From the NCBI RefSeq assembly GCF_900100735.1, contig NZ_FNCJ01000003.1, positions 496,001 through 560,000 on the forward strand: a stretch of DNA of 64,000 nucleotides. Direction: 5' to 3'. The translations under genes were made by a program, and so were the position numbers. The notes beneath the pieces were generated by a model, which saw only the letters and a program-made list of their open reading frames with translations, was not told the DNA's origin and ran no database searches. Numbering within the stretch: position 1 is the first letter of the stretch; every line of letters starts with the position of its first letter. Below are positions 36,435 to 44,502 of this stretch, piece by piece. This DNA is from Paraburkholderia phenazinium (GTDB lineage Bacteria; Pseudomonadota; Gammaproteobacteria; Burkholderiales; Burkholderiaceae).

Positions 36435-37292
36435 ATGTGTCTGATCGTCTTCGACTGGCGGCCCGACGCGGCCGACGGGCCGCTTTTCACGCTTGCCGCC
36501 AACCGCGACGAGTTCTTTCGCCGTACCGCCGAGCCGATGCACTGGTGGTCCGAGGCGTCGGGTTTGCTGGCGGGACGCGATCTGATGGGCGGCGGCACAT
36601 GGCTCGGCATGACGCGCGACGGCCGTTTCGCGGCATTGACGAACTACCGCGCGCCGCATGAGATGCGTGCCGATGCGCCGACGCGCGGCACGCTGGTGAG
36701 CAACTGGTTGCTGGGCGAACCGTCCGCCGAGCGCGGGCCGCTCGATTACCTGCAAGAGGTTGCGCGCGACGGCGAGATCTACAACGGCTTCAACCTGCTG
36801 ATCGGCGACTGGTCGCGGCGTGAGCTCGGCTGGTACTGCAACCGTTCTGCCGCGCCGCCGGCCCTGCTCACAGCCGGCACGCACGGCATCTCGAATGCGG
36901 TACTCGATACGCCGTGGCCCAAGCTTGCGCGCAAGCGGGCCGAGTTGAGCGCGCTGCTGGCGGACGACCCGCTCGTGCCGCTCGAACGGCTGATCGAACT
37001 GATGCGCGACCCGCGCCTTGCCCGTGACGACGAGTTGCCGTCCACGGGGATTTCGCTGGAGCGCGAACGGGTGCTGTCGGCAGCCTTCATCGAATCCGCC
37101 GACTACGGGACCCGCGGCACCACGGCTTTGCGCGTGGTGGCCCATTGCACCCATGGCGAACATCTGAGCGCCGCCGTCGCGGAGCGTAGCGACGACAACG
37201 GCTCGCATCGCGTGGTCCGCCCCGGTGACTTCGAGCGGAGTTTCGCGTTCAATATCGAACGCCGAGGCTTGCTGCCGGAGGCTACGGTTTAG
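36435..37292 (+). CDS. NRDE-family (TANGO2-like) protein
   Basis: 285 residues from ATG 36435 (GGGAG about 10 nt upstream). The mature start MCLIVFDW puts a cysteine at position 2, as in the whole family, and LAANRDEFFRR carries the NRDE motif. Further family regions: LAGRDLMGGGTWLGMTRDG and YNGFNLLIGD. The fold belongs to the Ntn-hydrolase type, so Cys 2 may be a nucleophile after removal of Met. Human TANGO2 is linked to lipid and haem handling; the bacterial reaction is not settled. It follows ygfZ by 151 bp, likely in one transcript. Confidence 0.9.
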   Translation: MCLIVFDWRPDAADGPLFTLAANRDEFFRRTAEPMHWWSEASGLLAGRDLMGGGTWLGMTRDGRFAALTNYRAPHEMRADAPTRGTLVSNWLLGEPSAERGPLDYLQEVARDGEIYNGFNLLIGDWSRRELGWYCNRSAAPPALLTAGTHGISNAVLDTPWPKLARKRAELSALLADDPLVPLERLIELMRDPRLARDDELPSTGISLERERVLSAAFIESADYGTRGTTALRVVAHCTHGEHLSAAVAERSDDNGSHRVVRPGDFERSFAFNIERRGLLPEATV

Positions 37293-37311
37293 GCTTGGGC
37301 CTGGGCGGTCT

Positions 37312-38280
37312 TCAGTCCGAATCGAGGCCGAACGCCGAACGCAATGCCCGCGCCGCATCGGCATGGGCCTGCGCGACCTCGGGGACGAAGCCGCCCATCT
37401 TGAAGAACTCGTGGATCATCCCGGCATAGCGCATCAGCGTGACTCGATTGCCCGCCTGACGTAGCTTCGCTGCATAGGCGATACCTTCGTCGCTGAGCGG
37501 ATCGTATTCCGCCGTCGCGATCCACGCCGGCGCCAGGCCGCTAAAGGATGGCGCGCCGCGCTGACCGTCGAGCGGTGCGAAACGCCAGTCGTCGCGATCG
37601 GCCGGCTCGCGCACGTACTGCTCGAAAAACCACTGGATCGTATCGCCCGACAGCAGATAGCCGTCGGCGAGCCGTGCATGCGAGTCGGTCTGTTGATGCC
37701 CCGTCGTGCCCGGATAGATCAGCAGTTGCAAGGCCGGTTGCGGCAGCCCGGCGTCGCGCGCCAGTACTGCGCAGACCGTGGCGAGCGTGCCACCGGCGCT
37801 ATCGCCGCCGACGGCGATCCGCCCGGTGTCGATGCCGTACACGGCCGCATTGGCATGAAGCCAGCTCAGCGCATCGAAAGCGTCGTTTACGGCAGTGGGA
37901 AATTTATGCTCCGGCGCGAGCCGGTAATCGACGGACAAGACGGCGCATTGCGCGTCGCGCGCGAACATCCGGCACAGCGCGTCGTGGGTATCGACGCTGC
38001 CCACCGTAAAGCCACCGCCATGGTAGTAGACGAGCGCCGGAGCGGGCTGCGCCCAGCTCGGTTCGAGCGGCTGGTAAAGCCGCGCGCGGATTGACGCGCC
38101 GTCGCGCATCGGCACCGGCAGGTCCTCGACCGAGAACATCGGCGCACTCGCAACTTCGAGAATCGGCGCGCTCTTCTCATAGGAGGCGCGCGCCTCCTGT
38201 GCGGTCAGTTCGTGGTACGGCGAGCGCTTCGCCCGCGCGATCATGTCGAGCACCAGGGCGATCTTCGGATTCAGCGGCAT
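37312..38280 (-). CDS. Alpha/beta hydrolase, hormone-sensitive-lipase family esterase
   Basis: 322 residues. HSL-type motifs: oxyanion loop VYYHGGGFTVG, nucleophile elbow VGGDSAGGTLA (Ser about 158), catalytic Asp in YDPLSDEG and His in GMIHEFFKMG. Cytoplasmic carboxylesterase for short or medium acyl esters. It begins directly after the stop of the SDR gene (TAG then ATG at 38280) and so shares its transcript. Real substrate unknown. Confidence 0.92.
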   Translation of the reverse strand: MPLNPKIALVLDMIARAKRSPYHELTAQEARASYEKSAPILEVASAPMFSVEDLPVPMRDGASIRARLYQPLEPSWAQPAPALVYYHGGGFTVGSVDTHDALCRMFARDAQCAVLSVDYRLAPEHKFPTAVNDAFDALSWLHANAAVYGIDTGRIAVGGDSAGGTLATVCAVLARDAGLPQPALQLLIYPGTTGHQQTDSHARLADGYLLSGDTIQWFFEQYVREPADRDDWRFAPLDGQRGAPSFSGLAPAWIATAEYDPLSDEGIAYAAKLRQAGNRVTLMRYAGMIHEFFKMGGFVPEVAQAHADAARALRSAFGLDSD

Positions 38281-39153
38281 CTATCGGCTCTCTGCCTTGA
38301 CCTCCGGTTTGAGCGATAGCGGATCGGTCGGATTGCGCTGCTGCTCGATATCCTCATGACGCAGATGCACCGTCGGCAGGATCGCCGGATGGGTGAGGAT
38401 GTAGAAGCGCCCTGCTCCGATCGCCTCGAAGGTCAGCTCGGCGACATCCTGCGCGTTCAGCTTGCCCGACTGCACCGCTCGCTGCAGTTGCTTGCCGGCG
38501 GCCAGTTGCGAGCGGGTCGGTGCCGCGTCGTTGCGCAAGGTTTCGGGCCGGGCGCGCTCGGCGTCGGCGATGCCGGTGGGCACGAACGCCGGGCACAGCA
38601 GCGAGCAACCCACCTGGCCGCCTGCGTTCTGCAGATCGTGGTAAAGCGTCTCCGTCAGCGAGACGACCGCGTGCTTCGAGGCGTTGTAGATGCCCATCGC
38701 CGGCGGCGACAGCAGCCCCGCCACCGACGCCGTATTGACGATATGCGCCGGCTCGTTCTGCCGCAGCATGATCGGCGTGAAGACGCGCACGCCGTGCGCC
38801 ACGCCCATCACGTTGACGCCGAACACCCAGGCCCAGTCGTTGGCGGTGCTCTCCCACAGGAAGCCGCCGGAACCCACGCCTGCGTTGTTGAACAGCAGAT
38901 GAATCTTGCCGAATGCGTCGAGCGCCGCGAGGGCGAGCGCCTCGACCTGGCTCGCGTCCGACACGTCGGTCGGCACGCCGATCGCGTCGGCGCCGGCCGC
39001 ACGCAGGGCTTCGACCGTATGTGCGAGCGCGGCGGCGTCGACATCGGCCAATACGAGCTTCATGCCAAGAGCCGCGCCCTTGTCCGCGAACGCGCGCCCA
39101 AAACCGCTCGCCGCGCCGGTGATCACGGCCACTTTGCCTTCGAACTGGAACAT
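38281..39153 (-). CDS. Short-chain dehydrogenase/reductase
   Basis: 290 residues, a classical SDR with extended C-terminus. Cofactor loop TGAASGFGRAFA, LADVDAA (Asp after beta-2 suggests NAD preference), NNAGVGSGG, catalytic Ser in NTASVAGL, then YNASKHAVV with Tyr and Lys (YxxxK). Acts on an unknown alcohol/ketone, perhaps of a lipid, given the esterase and MDR genes around it. Directly abuts the esterase gene and follows the MDR gene by 45 bp. Confidence 0.93.
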   Translation of the reverse strand: MFQFEGKVAVITGAASGFGRAFADKGAALGMKLVLADVDAAALAHTVEALRAAGADAIGVPTDVSDASQVEALALAALDAFGKIHLLFNNAGVGSGGFLWESTANDWAWVFGVNVMGVAHGVRVFTPIMLRQNEPAHIVNTASVAGLLSPPAMGIYNASKHAVVSLTETLYHDLQNAGGQVGCSLLCPAFVPTGIADAERARPETLRNDAAPTRSQLAAGKQLQRAVQSGKLNAQDVAELTFEAIGAGRFYILTHPAILPTVHLRHEDIEQQRNPTDPLSLKPEVKAESR

Positions 39154-39198
39154 CAGGTGTCTCCGATCCCATGCAACATGGTTGCGAGTTTTTTGAAG

Positions 39199-40197
39199 TT
39201 AGATCAGCTTGACGAGCTGCTTGCCGAAATTCTTGCCTTTGAGCAACCCGATAAACGCCTCCGGTGCGTGCTCGAGCCCCTGCGCGATGCTTTCGCGATA
39301 GTGCAGTTTCTTTTGCGCGACCAGCGTGCCGAGCTGGGTCAGTGCTTCGGGCCATACATCAAGATGCTCGGTGACGATGAATCCCTGCACCAGCAAGCGT
39401 TGCGTGAGCAGCAAGGCCGGATGCCTGAGCGGCAGCGGCTGGCCGTCATAGTTGGCGATCATCCCGCACAGCGCAATGCGGCCGAACGCGTTCATCCGCG
39501 CGAGCGCCGCGTCCAGCACCTCGCCGCCGACATTCTCGAAGTAACCGTCGACTCCGTTCGGCGTCACCGCTTTCAGGTCCTGATAGAGGTTGCCCGCTTT
39601 GTAGTCGACGCATGCGTCAAAGCCGAGCGTCTCGACCACATAGCGGCACTTGTGCTCGCCGCCGGCGATGCCGACCGCGCGCGCACCGGCCAGCTTCGCC
39701 AGTTGCCCGACGACGCTGCCGACCGCCCCGCTCGCCGCGCTGACCACCACGGTCTGGCCGGCCTGCGGCGCGATGATGCGGTTTAGCCCATACCAGGCGG
39801 TCACACCCGGCATGCCCACGGCGCCGAGATAAGCGGAGAGCGGCACATGCGTGTCGTCGACCTTGCGCACGCCGGTGCCGTCGGAGGTACCGAATTCCTG
39901 CCAGCCGAACGCCGCGACCACCTTGTCGCCCACCGCGAATTCCGGATGCTTCGACTCCACGACTTCGCCCACGGTGCCGCCGATCATCACTTCATTGAGC
40001 GGCTGCGGCGCTGCATAGGACTTGCTGTCGTTCATCCGGCCGCGCATATACGGATCCAGCGACAGATAGTGATTGCGCACGCGAAACTGCCCTTGCGAGA
40101 GCGGTTCCAGCGGTGTTTCGACGAGCCTGAAATTGTCCGGCGCGGCAGGGCCTTGCGGACGCGAGGCGAGCACGATCTGGCGGTTGATCTGGGTCAT
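39199..40197 (-). CDS. NADP-dependent medium-chain oxidoreductase (CurA/PTGR-like)
   Basis: 332 residues from ATG 40197 (GGAG 9 nt upstream). The leading frame up to 40275 runs into the thioesterase end and is not needed. Zinc-free MDR of the leukotriene-B4/prostaglandin-reductase type: PLSQGQFRVRNHYLSLDPYM, MIGGTVGEVVES, VSAASGAVGSVVGQLAKLAG with the NADPH loop, and YFENVGGEVLDAAL. It reduces activated double bonds of alpha,beta-unsaturated carbonyls. Same strand and probable transcript as the SDR and esterase genes. Confidence 0.93.
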   Translation of the reverse strand: MTQINRQIVLASRPQGPAAPDNFRLVETPLEPLSQGQFRVRNHYLSLDPYMRGRMNDSKSYAAPQPLNEVMIGGTVGEVVESKHPEFAVGDKVVAAFGWQEFGTSDGTGVRKVDDTHVPLSAYLGAVGMPGVTAWYGLNRIIAPQAGQTVVVSAASGAVGSVVGQLAKLAGARAVGIAGGEHKCRYVVETLGFDACVDYKAGNLYQDLKAVTPNGVDGYFENVGGEVLDAALARMNAFGRIALCGMIANYDGQPLPLRHPALLLTQRLLVQGFIVTEHLDVWPEALTQLGTLVAQKKLHYRESIAQGLEHAPEAFIGLLKGKNFGKQLVKLI

Positions 40198-40271
40198 GAC
40201 GAGCGTCTCCATGATTGTGGGTTGGGGCATGAAACCACGGGACGTGCGCAGCGGCACGCCCCGCTCCGCGT

Positions 40272-40829
40272 TCAACCGTCGCTGGGACCGGGTTTGGCGG
40301 ACGGGTCGCTGCGCAGACGCTGATGCGTCACCTCGCGGCCGACGGCCAGGCGCCGCATGTACTTGAAGGTGCCGAGCGCCTTGGCGACGAAATGGCCTTC
40401 GCTATCGCGGATTTCGCCTTCGCAATAGGCCATCGTAGTCGAACGGTGCAGCACGCGTGCCGTAGCGCGCAATTCGCCGCGCCCCGGCTGCATGAAGTTG
40501 ACTTTCATTTCGACGGTGACAACACCGACACCGTCGCCCGCAAGACTGCGCGCGGCCATGGCCAGCGCTACGTCGGCGAGCGTCATCGTCACGCCGCCAT
40601 GGGCCACGGCCCACGTGTTCATATGGTTGGGCGCGAGCGGCAGCAGCACTTCGCTCACGCCGTCCGCGGCTGAGACCAGTTGCACGCCGAGGTGGTCGAC
40701 GAAGGGGCTTTCGAGCACGGCTAGCGCGTTGGGGGCAACGGCGGGATCGGATGAGGTTGCGGTGGGATGGCTGGCCCCCGGACGGCCGGCCGCCGGATCG
40801 CCGGCCCCACCTTTCTGCGAATCAGTCAT
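40272..40829 (-). CDS. PaaI-type hotdog thioesterase
   Basis: 185 residues, from ATG 40829. The first 35 are an Ala/Pro/Ser-rich extension without similarity, so the real start might be later. The hotdog domain has LGVQLVSAADGVSEVLLPL, WAVAHGGVTMTLADVALAMA (HGG motif with the active-site region) and VEMKVNFMQPGRGELRA. Cleaves acyl-CoA, most likely phenylacetyl-type or other aromatic/hydroxylated CoA. In the run of lipid-related minus-strand genes. Confidence 0.88.
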   Translation of the reverse strand: MTDSQKGGAGDPAAGRPGASHPTATSSDPAVAPNALAVLESPFVDHLGVQLVSAADGVSEVLLPLAPNHMNTWAVAHGGVTMTLADVALAMAARSLAGDGVGVVTVEMKVNFMQPGRGELRATARVLHRSTTMAYCEGEIRDSEGHFVAKALGTFKYMRRLAVGREVTHQRLRSDPSAKPGPSDG

Positions 40830-40838
40830 TGCTGGGCG

Positions 40839-41141
40839 TCAGACTTCGTAGTCGACGCACTCGCGCGATTCGCGCACCGCGCCGACGAACGTCTTCAGGG
40901 CCTGGTGCGTCGGGTGAACCTGATAGGCGTCAAGCGCGGCCTTGCCGGTGAAGTCGGAGACCAGCACGACGTCGTAGGTCGATTCGAGACCGGGTGCGGC
41001 GAGGCCGACTTCGAGGTGCAAGATGCCAGGGACGATGTCACGGCAGCCTTCCAGCTTTTCCTTGAGCTTGACAGCGTTTTCCGAACGCGAAGCGCCCTCT
41101 GCCGATTCCTTCAACTTCCACATGACAATATGTCGAATCAT
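40839..41141 (-). CDS. Dabb (stress-responsive alpha/beta barrel) protein
   Basis: 100 residues from ATG 41141. Typical Dabb start MIRHIVMWKLKE, then GILHLEVGLAAPG, TYDVVLVSDFTGKAALDAYQ and HPTHQALKTFV. Forms a dimeric ferredoxin-like barrel. Known relatives range from plant stress proteins to polyketide cyclases, and no reaction is implied. It precedes the thioesterase by 9 bp in the same direction. Confidence 0.92.
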   Translation of the reverse strand: MIRHIVMWKLKESAEGASRSENAVKLKEKLEGCRDIVPGILHLEVGLAAPGLESTYDVVLVSDFTGKAALDAYQVHPTHQALKTFVGAVRESRECVDYEV

Positions 41142-41524
41142 GGTGTTCGTAGCGCGTTGCGCTAGTCCGTTAGATTGGTTAAAGAGGCTTGTCCCGCCCG
41201 TATTTACGGCCCGTGCAGAGGCCTCGCCGGTGCGCTGCAAACCCACTCGTGCGGTTAAAAAGCAGGAACGAAACCGGTATTATTTGGTGTTGGCCAAAAC
41301 CGTTTTTCGAGCCGTCGCGCTCACAGACCTTGAGATCAGGCAAGTCGAAGCAGCCCTCAAGCCTATCAAATTTACGGCCCTCTTGGTCTTTGCATCAACT
41401 TGGGTCTGTATGAGCCCAATGCTGCTGCGTTGCGCAGCAATGTCGCAAGGCGGGCCAGGCGTTCATGGACCGCGTTTCGAGCGTGTTGGAACGACGCGGC
41501 AAGGGCTTATATTTCTGGAGCGAC
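41142..41524. other. Region before the frameshifted ORF, possibly its decayed 5' part
   Basis: About 380 bp with less GC-rich composition. No intact gene. One frame (41149 to about 41435) reads RYYLVLAKTVFRAVALTDLE and on to SPMLLRCAA, then appears to continue in the frame of the next gene as AQQCRKAGQAFMDRVSSVLE (from about 41435). This could be a further frameshift of the same pseudogene or chance. TATTAT at 41279-41284 is a possible -10 box. Confidence 0.3.
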
Positions 41525-42171
41525 ATGCGAGCAAGCAAAGGATTCGTTAAGCGTCTGCCGACCCGGGCCAAGCCGCCGACTACACCGAGCGCTACGGTCA
41601 TCGAGGCGAATATTCTCGACGCGGTGACATGGCACGAGTTAGTCCAACCTTATATTGACGCCGATGAGTCGAGGCTGGATCGCGGATGGGACTGGGTAAA
41701 ATTCCTCTTGCTAGCTGAGCTTGTCGAGGAGATTTTCGGAAGACAAGTCACATATGTCCAGATCGTTTGTCCTGCCCCCGGAACAGAAACGCTGATTCCA
41801 ATCGCGCAGATGATCATGTCGTCGGGCTACCCATTCGTGGCAGAACGAACCGAGCGCCCGGAATTTGTCTGGTGGCTAACCACGGCGCCTGAGACTTTTT
41901 TGGTAAATCATGGTATTCAACCTCTCAGCGCGCTCAAAGGGCTAATCGATACCGCGGCGCAATCGAGGGTTTCGAAGGACGAATTGGGCTCCACGCTGAT
42001 CCGTTGGGCGGTGCCGACTTGCTGGAAAAATACGCTCACGCGGGATTGAAACGACTTGGCCGGCTTTGGCCCGTGATTGTAGGCAACGCGCGGAGGAACG
42101 ATGGGCGCTATTTTTACTCTGATAGTGAATTGAGTCTAAAATTGAGCGATCGGTTAGATTTTTTGCGATAG
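41525..42171 (+). pseudogene. Frameshifted GNAT-like hypothetical gene
   Basis: The intact frame runs from ATG 41525 (GGAG 4 nt upstream; ATG 41465 also possible) to a stop at 42049. Residues include DRGWDWVKFLLLAELVEEIF, IAQMIMSSGYPFVAERTERP and FVWWLTTAPETFL. From about 41975 the neighbouring frame instead reads IEGFEGRIGLHADPLGGADL, LEKYAHAGLKRLGRLWPVIV and RRNDGRYFYSDSELSL, stopping at TAG 42169-42171. Together the pieces look like one GNAT-like protein with LHADP-GG and RRNDGRYFY near the end. A single lost base near 41965-41990 joins them. No classic slippery heptamer is in phase, so a mutation is more likely than programmed frameshifting. The family call is by pattern only. Confidence 0.55.
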
Positions 42172-42180
42172 GTATACGCT

Positions 42181-42528
42181 ATGACTACGGTACTGGAATT
42201 GTTTCAGCCAGCAGACGGCGCGACACGGGCTGCTACCGATCGTCTCGTGAAAGACGCGCTTTCCTCCGATGAAAGCACCCGGGAGGTAGAGAAGCGTTTT
42301 GCGGCTCGATTCCTCCGCCTCCTTCGCGCGCCATCATCACTCAGCGACGAATTGTTGATGAGTACGACGGAGGGTATGAAGAGGGGCGAATTCGATCACC
42401 TCGTCGAAGAGCGCGCCGCGCAGGTTAAACGCGTCGCCAGAGAAAAGGGCGCCGTCGGATTCCGGCAGAATGATGATGTTCAAGAATTCGATCACAACCG
42501 CTGGGCGTCGAGGGCAAACAAAGACTGA
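42181..42528 (+). CDS. Hypothetical 115-residue protein
   Basis: Begins 10 bp after the pseudogene stop, same direction. Charged, mostly helical protein without signal or membrane segment: LVKDALSSDESTREVEKRFA, ARFLRLLRAPSSLSDELLMS, TEGMKRGEFDHLVEERAAQV, then a polar tail. No strong ribosome site (ATACGCT before ATG). I do not recognise a family. Size, charge and coupling to an upstream gene resemble antitoxin or immunity partners, but nothing proves that. Base use is AT-richer than the core genes, in line with horizontal transfer. Confidence 0.5.
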   Translation: MTTVLELFQPADGATRAATDRLVKDALSSDESTREVEKRFAARFLRLLRAPSSLSDELLMSTTEGMKRGEFDHLVEERAAQVKRVAREKGAVGFRQNDDVQEFDHNRWASRANKD

Positions 42529-42648
42529 TCAGGCAATCCGCCGAAGCGAGCAGGCTCATTGCCATTCAGGCTCACCGTCCCAGAAATGCACCTTGTTTAT
42601 GATGATGTCTCGGTGCCACGGGTTAGACAACAAATTGCTGATGCCCCC

Positions 42649-42682
42649 AAATCCCCTGACGAAGTTCAGGGGATTTTTGTTT
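42649..42682. terminator. Rho-independent terminator after the 115-aa ORF
   Basis: Perfect 11-bp stem AAATCCCCTGA 42649-42659 against TCAGGGGATTT 42666-42676, loop CGAAGT, then TTGTTT. It closes the accessory two-gene unit just before the GNAT gene. Confidence 0.9.
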
Positions 42683-42723
42683 AATCATGGCCACAATCGC
42701 GGCCTTGAAGGACTTCCCCCTCA

Positions 42724-43191
42724 ATGAACATCGCCATCGAAGACCCCGCCCAAGCCGACATCATCACCTTGCTCGAGCACGGCGACGCAGAAGCCGCCAG
42801 GCTCTACCCGGCCGAGAGTAACCACCTGCTGCCAATCGACGCGCTACGCGAACCCAGCGTGTTGTTCCATGTGGCTCGCGACGCCTCCGGCACGGCGCTG
42901 GCAACCGGCGCCGTGGTCCTGAAAGGCGACTGGGCGGAAATCAAACGCATGTGGGTGGAGCCGCAGGCCCGCGGCCAGGGGCTCTCCAAAACCATCCTCG
43001 CAAAGCTCGAACAGCAAGCCCGTGCCCACGGGGTGCGCTGGCTGCGCCTCGAAACCGGCGTCGACAGCCATTCGGCGCTCGGCCTCTACGCCCGAGCCGG
43101 TTTTGTTGCACGCGAGCCGTTCGCCGACTACCGCCCCGATCCGCTGAGCGTCTTCATGGAGAAGGATCTATCCATGGAAACAACAGCGTAG
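42724..43191 (+). CDS. GNAT N-acetyltransferase
   Basis: 155 residues. Short acidic start (NIAIEDPAQADIITLLEHGD), then motif A as IKRMWVEPQARGQGLSKTIL with the acetyl-CoA loop R-G-Q-G-L, and motif B DSHSALGLYARAGFVAREPF. The ending SVFMEKDL resembles the group of YbdK/YhhY-like small acetyltransferases. No clear ribosome site before ATG 42724. GC use is back to normal for the genome. Substrate unknown. Confidence 0.9.
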   Translation: MNIAIEDPAQADIITLLEHGDAEAARLYPAESNHLLPIDALREPSVLFHVARDASGTALATGAVVLKGDWAEIKRMWVEPQARGQGLSKTILAKLEQQARAHGVRWLRLETGVDSHSALGLYARAGFVAREPFADYRPDPLSVFMEKDLSMETTA

Positions 43192-43208
43192 TTGCCTGCC
43201 AGTAGACC

Positions 43209-43538
43209 TTAGCCCGGCAGCGCCGACTGAAGCGCTTCTTCTGCCCGCGCCTTCAGTGCCCCATACCCTTCCCGACCCGCAACCACGTCCGTGCTTTCAT
43301 CGTAACGGCGCTTCGGCGGAAACACGCCGTACACGGAAATGGTCGATACAAACGTGTAGTGCGAAGGCGGTTCGCCGAGGGTCGACAGCAGCAAATCGAT
43401 TTGCTCAGGGCCGTAGGCCGACGGGTCGATCACTGCGTCGAACCGGCGTCCGGCCAGCGCTGCCAGATTCGTGTCGCGGTCGCCCGTCAGCTTTTCGGCC
43501 TCCGGAAACAAGGTTCCTCCCATGATCAACACTCTCAT
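43209..43538 (-). pseudogene. Remnant of an NAD-dependent epimerase/reductase gene
   Basis: 109 residues: MRVLIMGGTLFPEAEKLTGD, then RDTNLAALAGRRFDAVIDPS, HYTFVSTISVYGVFPPKRRY, ending EEALQSALPG. Family members read MRVLI-GGTRFLGRHLVEAAL, then a beta-2 strand (VTLFNRG), and only then the FPEAEKLTGDRD part. Here about 25 residues are missing between GGT-F and FPEAEKL, which removes the rest of the Rossmann dinucleotide fold. The C-terminal two thirds are also absent. It cannot bind NAD as usual and is most likely a dead fragment. Confidence 0.7.
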
Positions 43539-43608
43539 GCAGACTCCGTCACCGGTTGCCTCGCTCTAGCGTGATCGCGGACGGATCCTGCGTCCACCCG
43601 CGCCTCGC

Positions 43609-44406
43609 TCACTTGCCAAGAAACACATCCCGATAGGCGCCGTAGAGCGACAGCAGCGGCACCGCAGTCATCACCGGCGTCAGCACCAGGGCACGCAGCG
43701 CCAGCGGGACCATCGGGGCGAACAGCACAGCCACCGTCATCGCGGCGAAGTACATCAGCGTCACCGGCCAGTTGCGCGCCGCACCGCTCAGGCTCGCAAG
43801 CATCGCATCGTGCGGCGTCATGTCGTGCAGCAAGACAAGCGCCGGAGCGAAGCAGGCCGAGGCGATCGCGACCGCGAAGATCGACGCGCCGAGCAGCGAT
43901 TCGAGCGCACCGCGCACACCGTGGTCGCCGCCGTAGCTGATCGAGACGTTATGCACGCCGCTCGCCGTCACCGAGGCGTTCAGCGAGACATGGAACGTCG
44001 CCAGCAGGACCACGTAGCCGACGGCGACGATCGCCGCGCCGTACAGCCCGATTACGCACAATGCGTTGCTACGGCGTGCGAGCGCCGCAAAGGTCTCGCG
44101 CAGCGACACCGGCTGGCCCTTGCTGGCGCCGTCCTGCACGAACATCAACCCGCCGACCACGAGCGGCGCCAGCAGCACCGCCAGCGGACGCAACAGCGGC
44201 AGGAACCCCAGCAGCGTCGCGAAATCGGCGCAGAGCAACATCACGCTCAGCCACAGCACGGGCTGCTGGGCCACCGCACGCGCGCCGCTCACCAGCCAGT
44301 CGGCGATACGCAGGGGATTGACTTCTCTTCCACCGGAAAAAGGCAGTGCCGGCACACGATGGAGACGGGTTTCCTTGGAAACGGCGCTCGGGTAATCGAT
44401 GTTCAT
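43609..44406 (-). CDS. BPSS1780-family membrane protein
   Basis: 265 residues, cytoplasmic N-terminus followed by about six helices (WLSVMLLCADFATLLGFLPL, LLAPLVVGGLMFVQDG, LCVIGLYGAAIVAVGYVVLL, LLGASIFAVAIASACFAPAL, YFAAMTVAVLFAPMVPLAL). The early phrase VPALPFSGGREVNPLRIADW is typical of the Burkholderia BPSS1780 family of unknown function. Same strand as the HAAS-domain gene after a 96-bp gap. Confidence 0.85.
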   Translation of the reverse strand: MNIDYPSAVSKETRLHRVPALPFSGGREVNPLRIADWLVSGARAVAQQPVLWLSVMLLCADFATLLGFLPLLRPLAVLLAPLVVGGLMFVQDGASKGQPVSLRETFAALARRSNALCVIGLYGAAIVAVGYVVLLATFHVSLNASVTASGVHNVSISYGGDHGVRGALESLLGASIFAVAIASACFAPALVLLHDMTPHDAMLASLSGAARNWPVTLMYFAAMTVAVLFAPMVPLALRALVLTPVMTAVPLLSLYGAYRDVFLGK

Positions 44407-44502
44407 GACGATTTCCTCAGTTAATGCGAAAAGTGTTTGTACGTACTACTAAGGGTTCAGATATCCGGTACTTCGGTGTTCGGGTATTTCAGTTGCTTTT
44501 CT

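Noticed and set aside
34142..36610. 822-codon version of mltG
   Set aside because: The N-terminal 485 residues are antisense to ygfZ and have no family features; the membrane helix and homology begin at the ATG near 35152.
41960..41995. Programmed -1 ribosomal frameshift site
   Set aside because: GGGTTTC is present near 41980 but not in the right phase for tandem slippage from the upstream frame, and no following stem is obvious; mutation is simpler.
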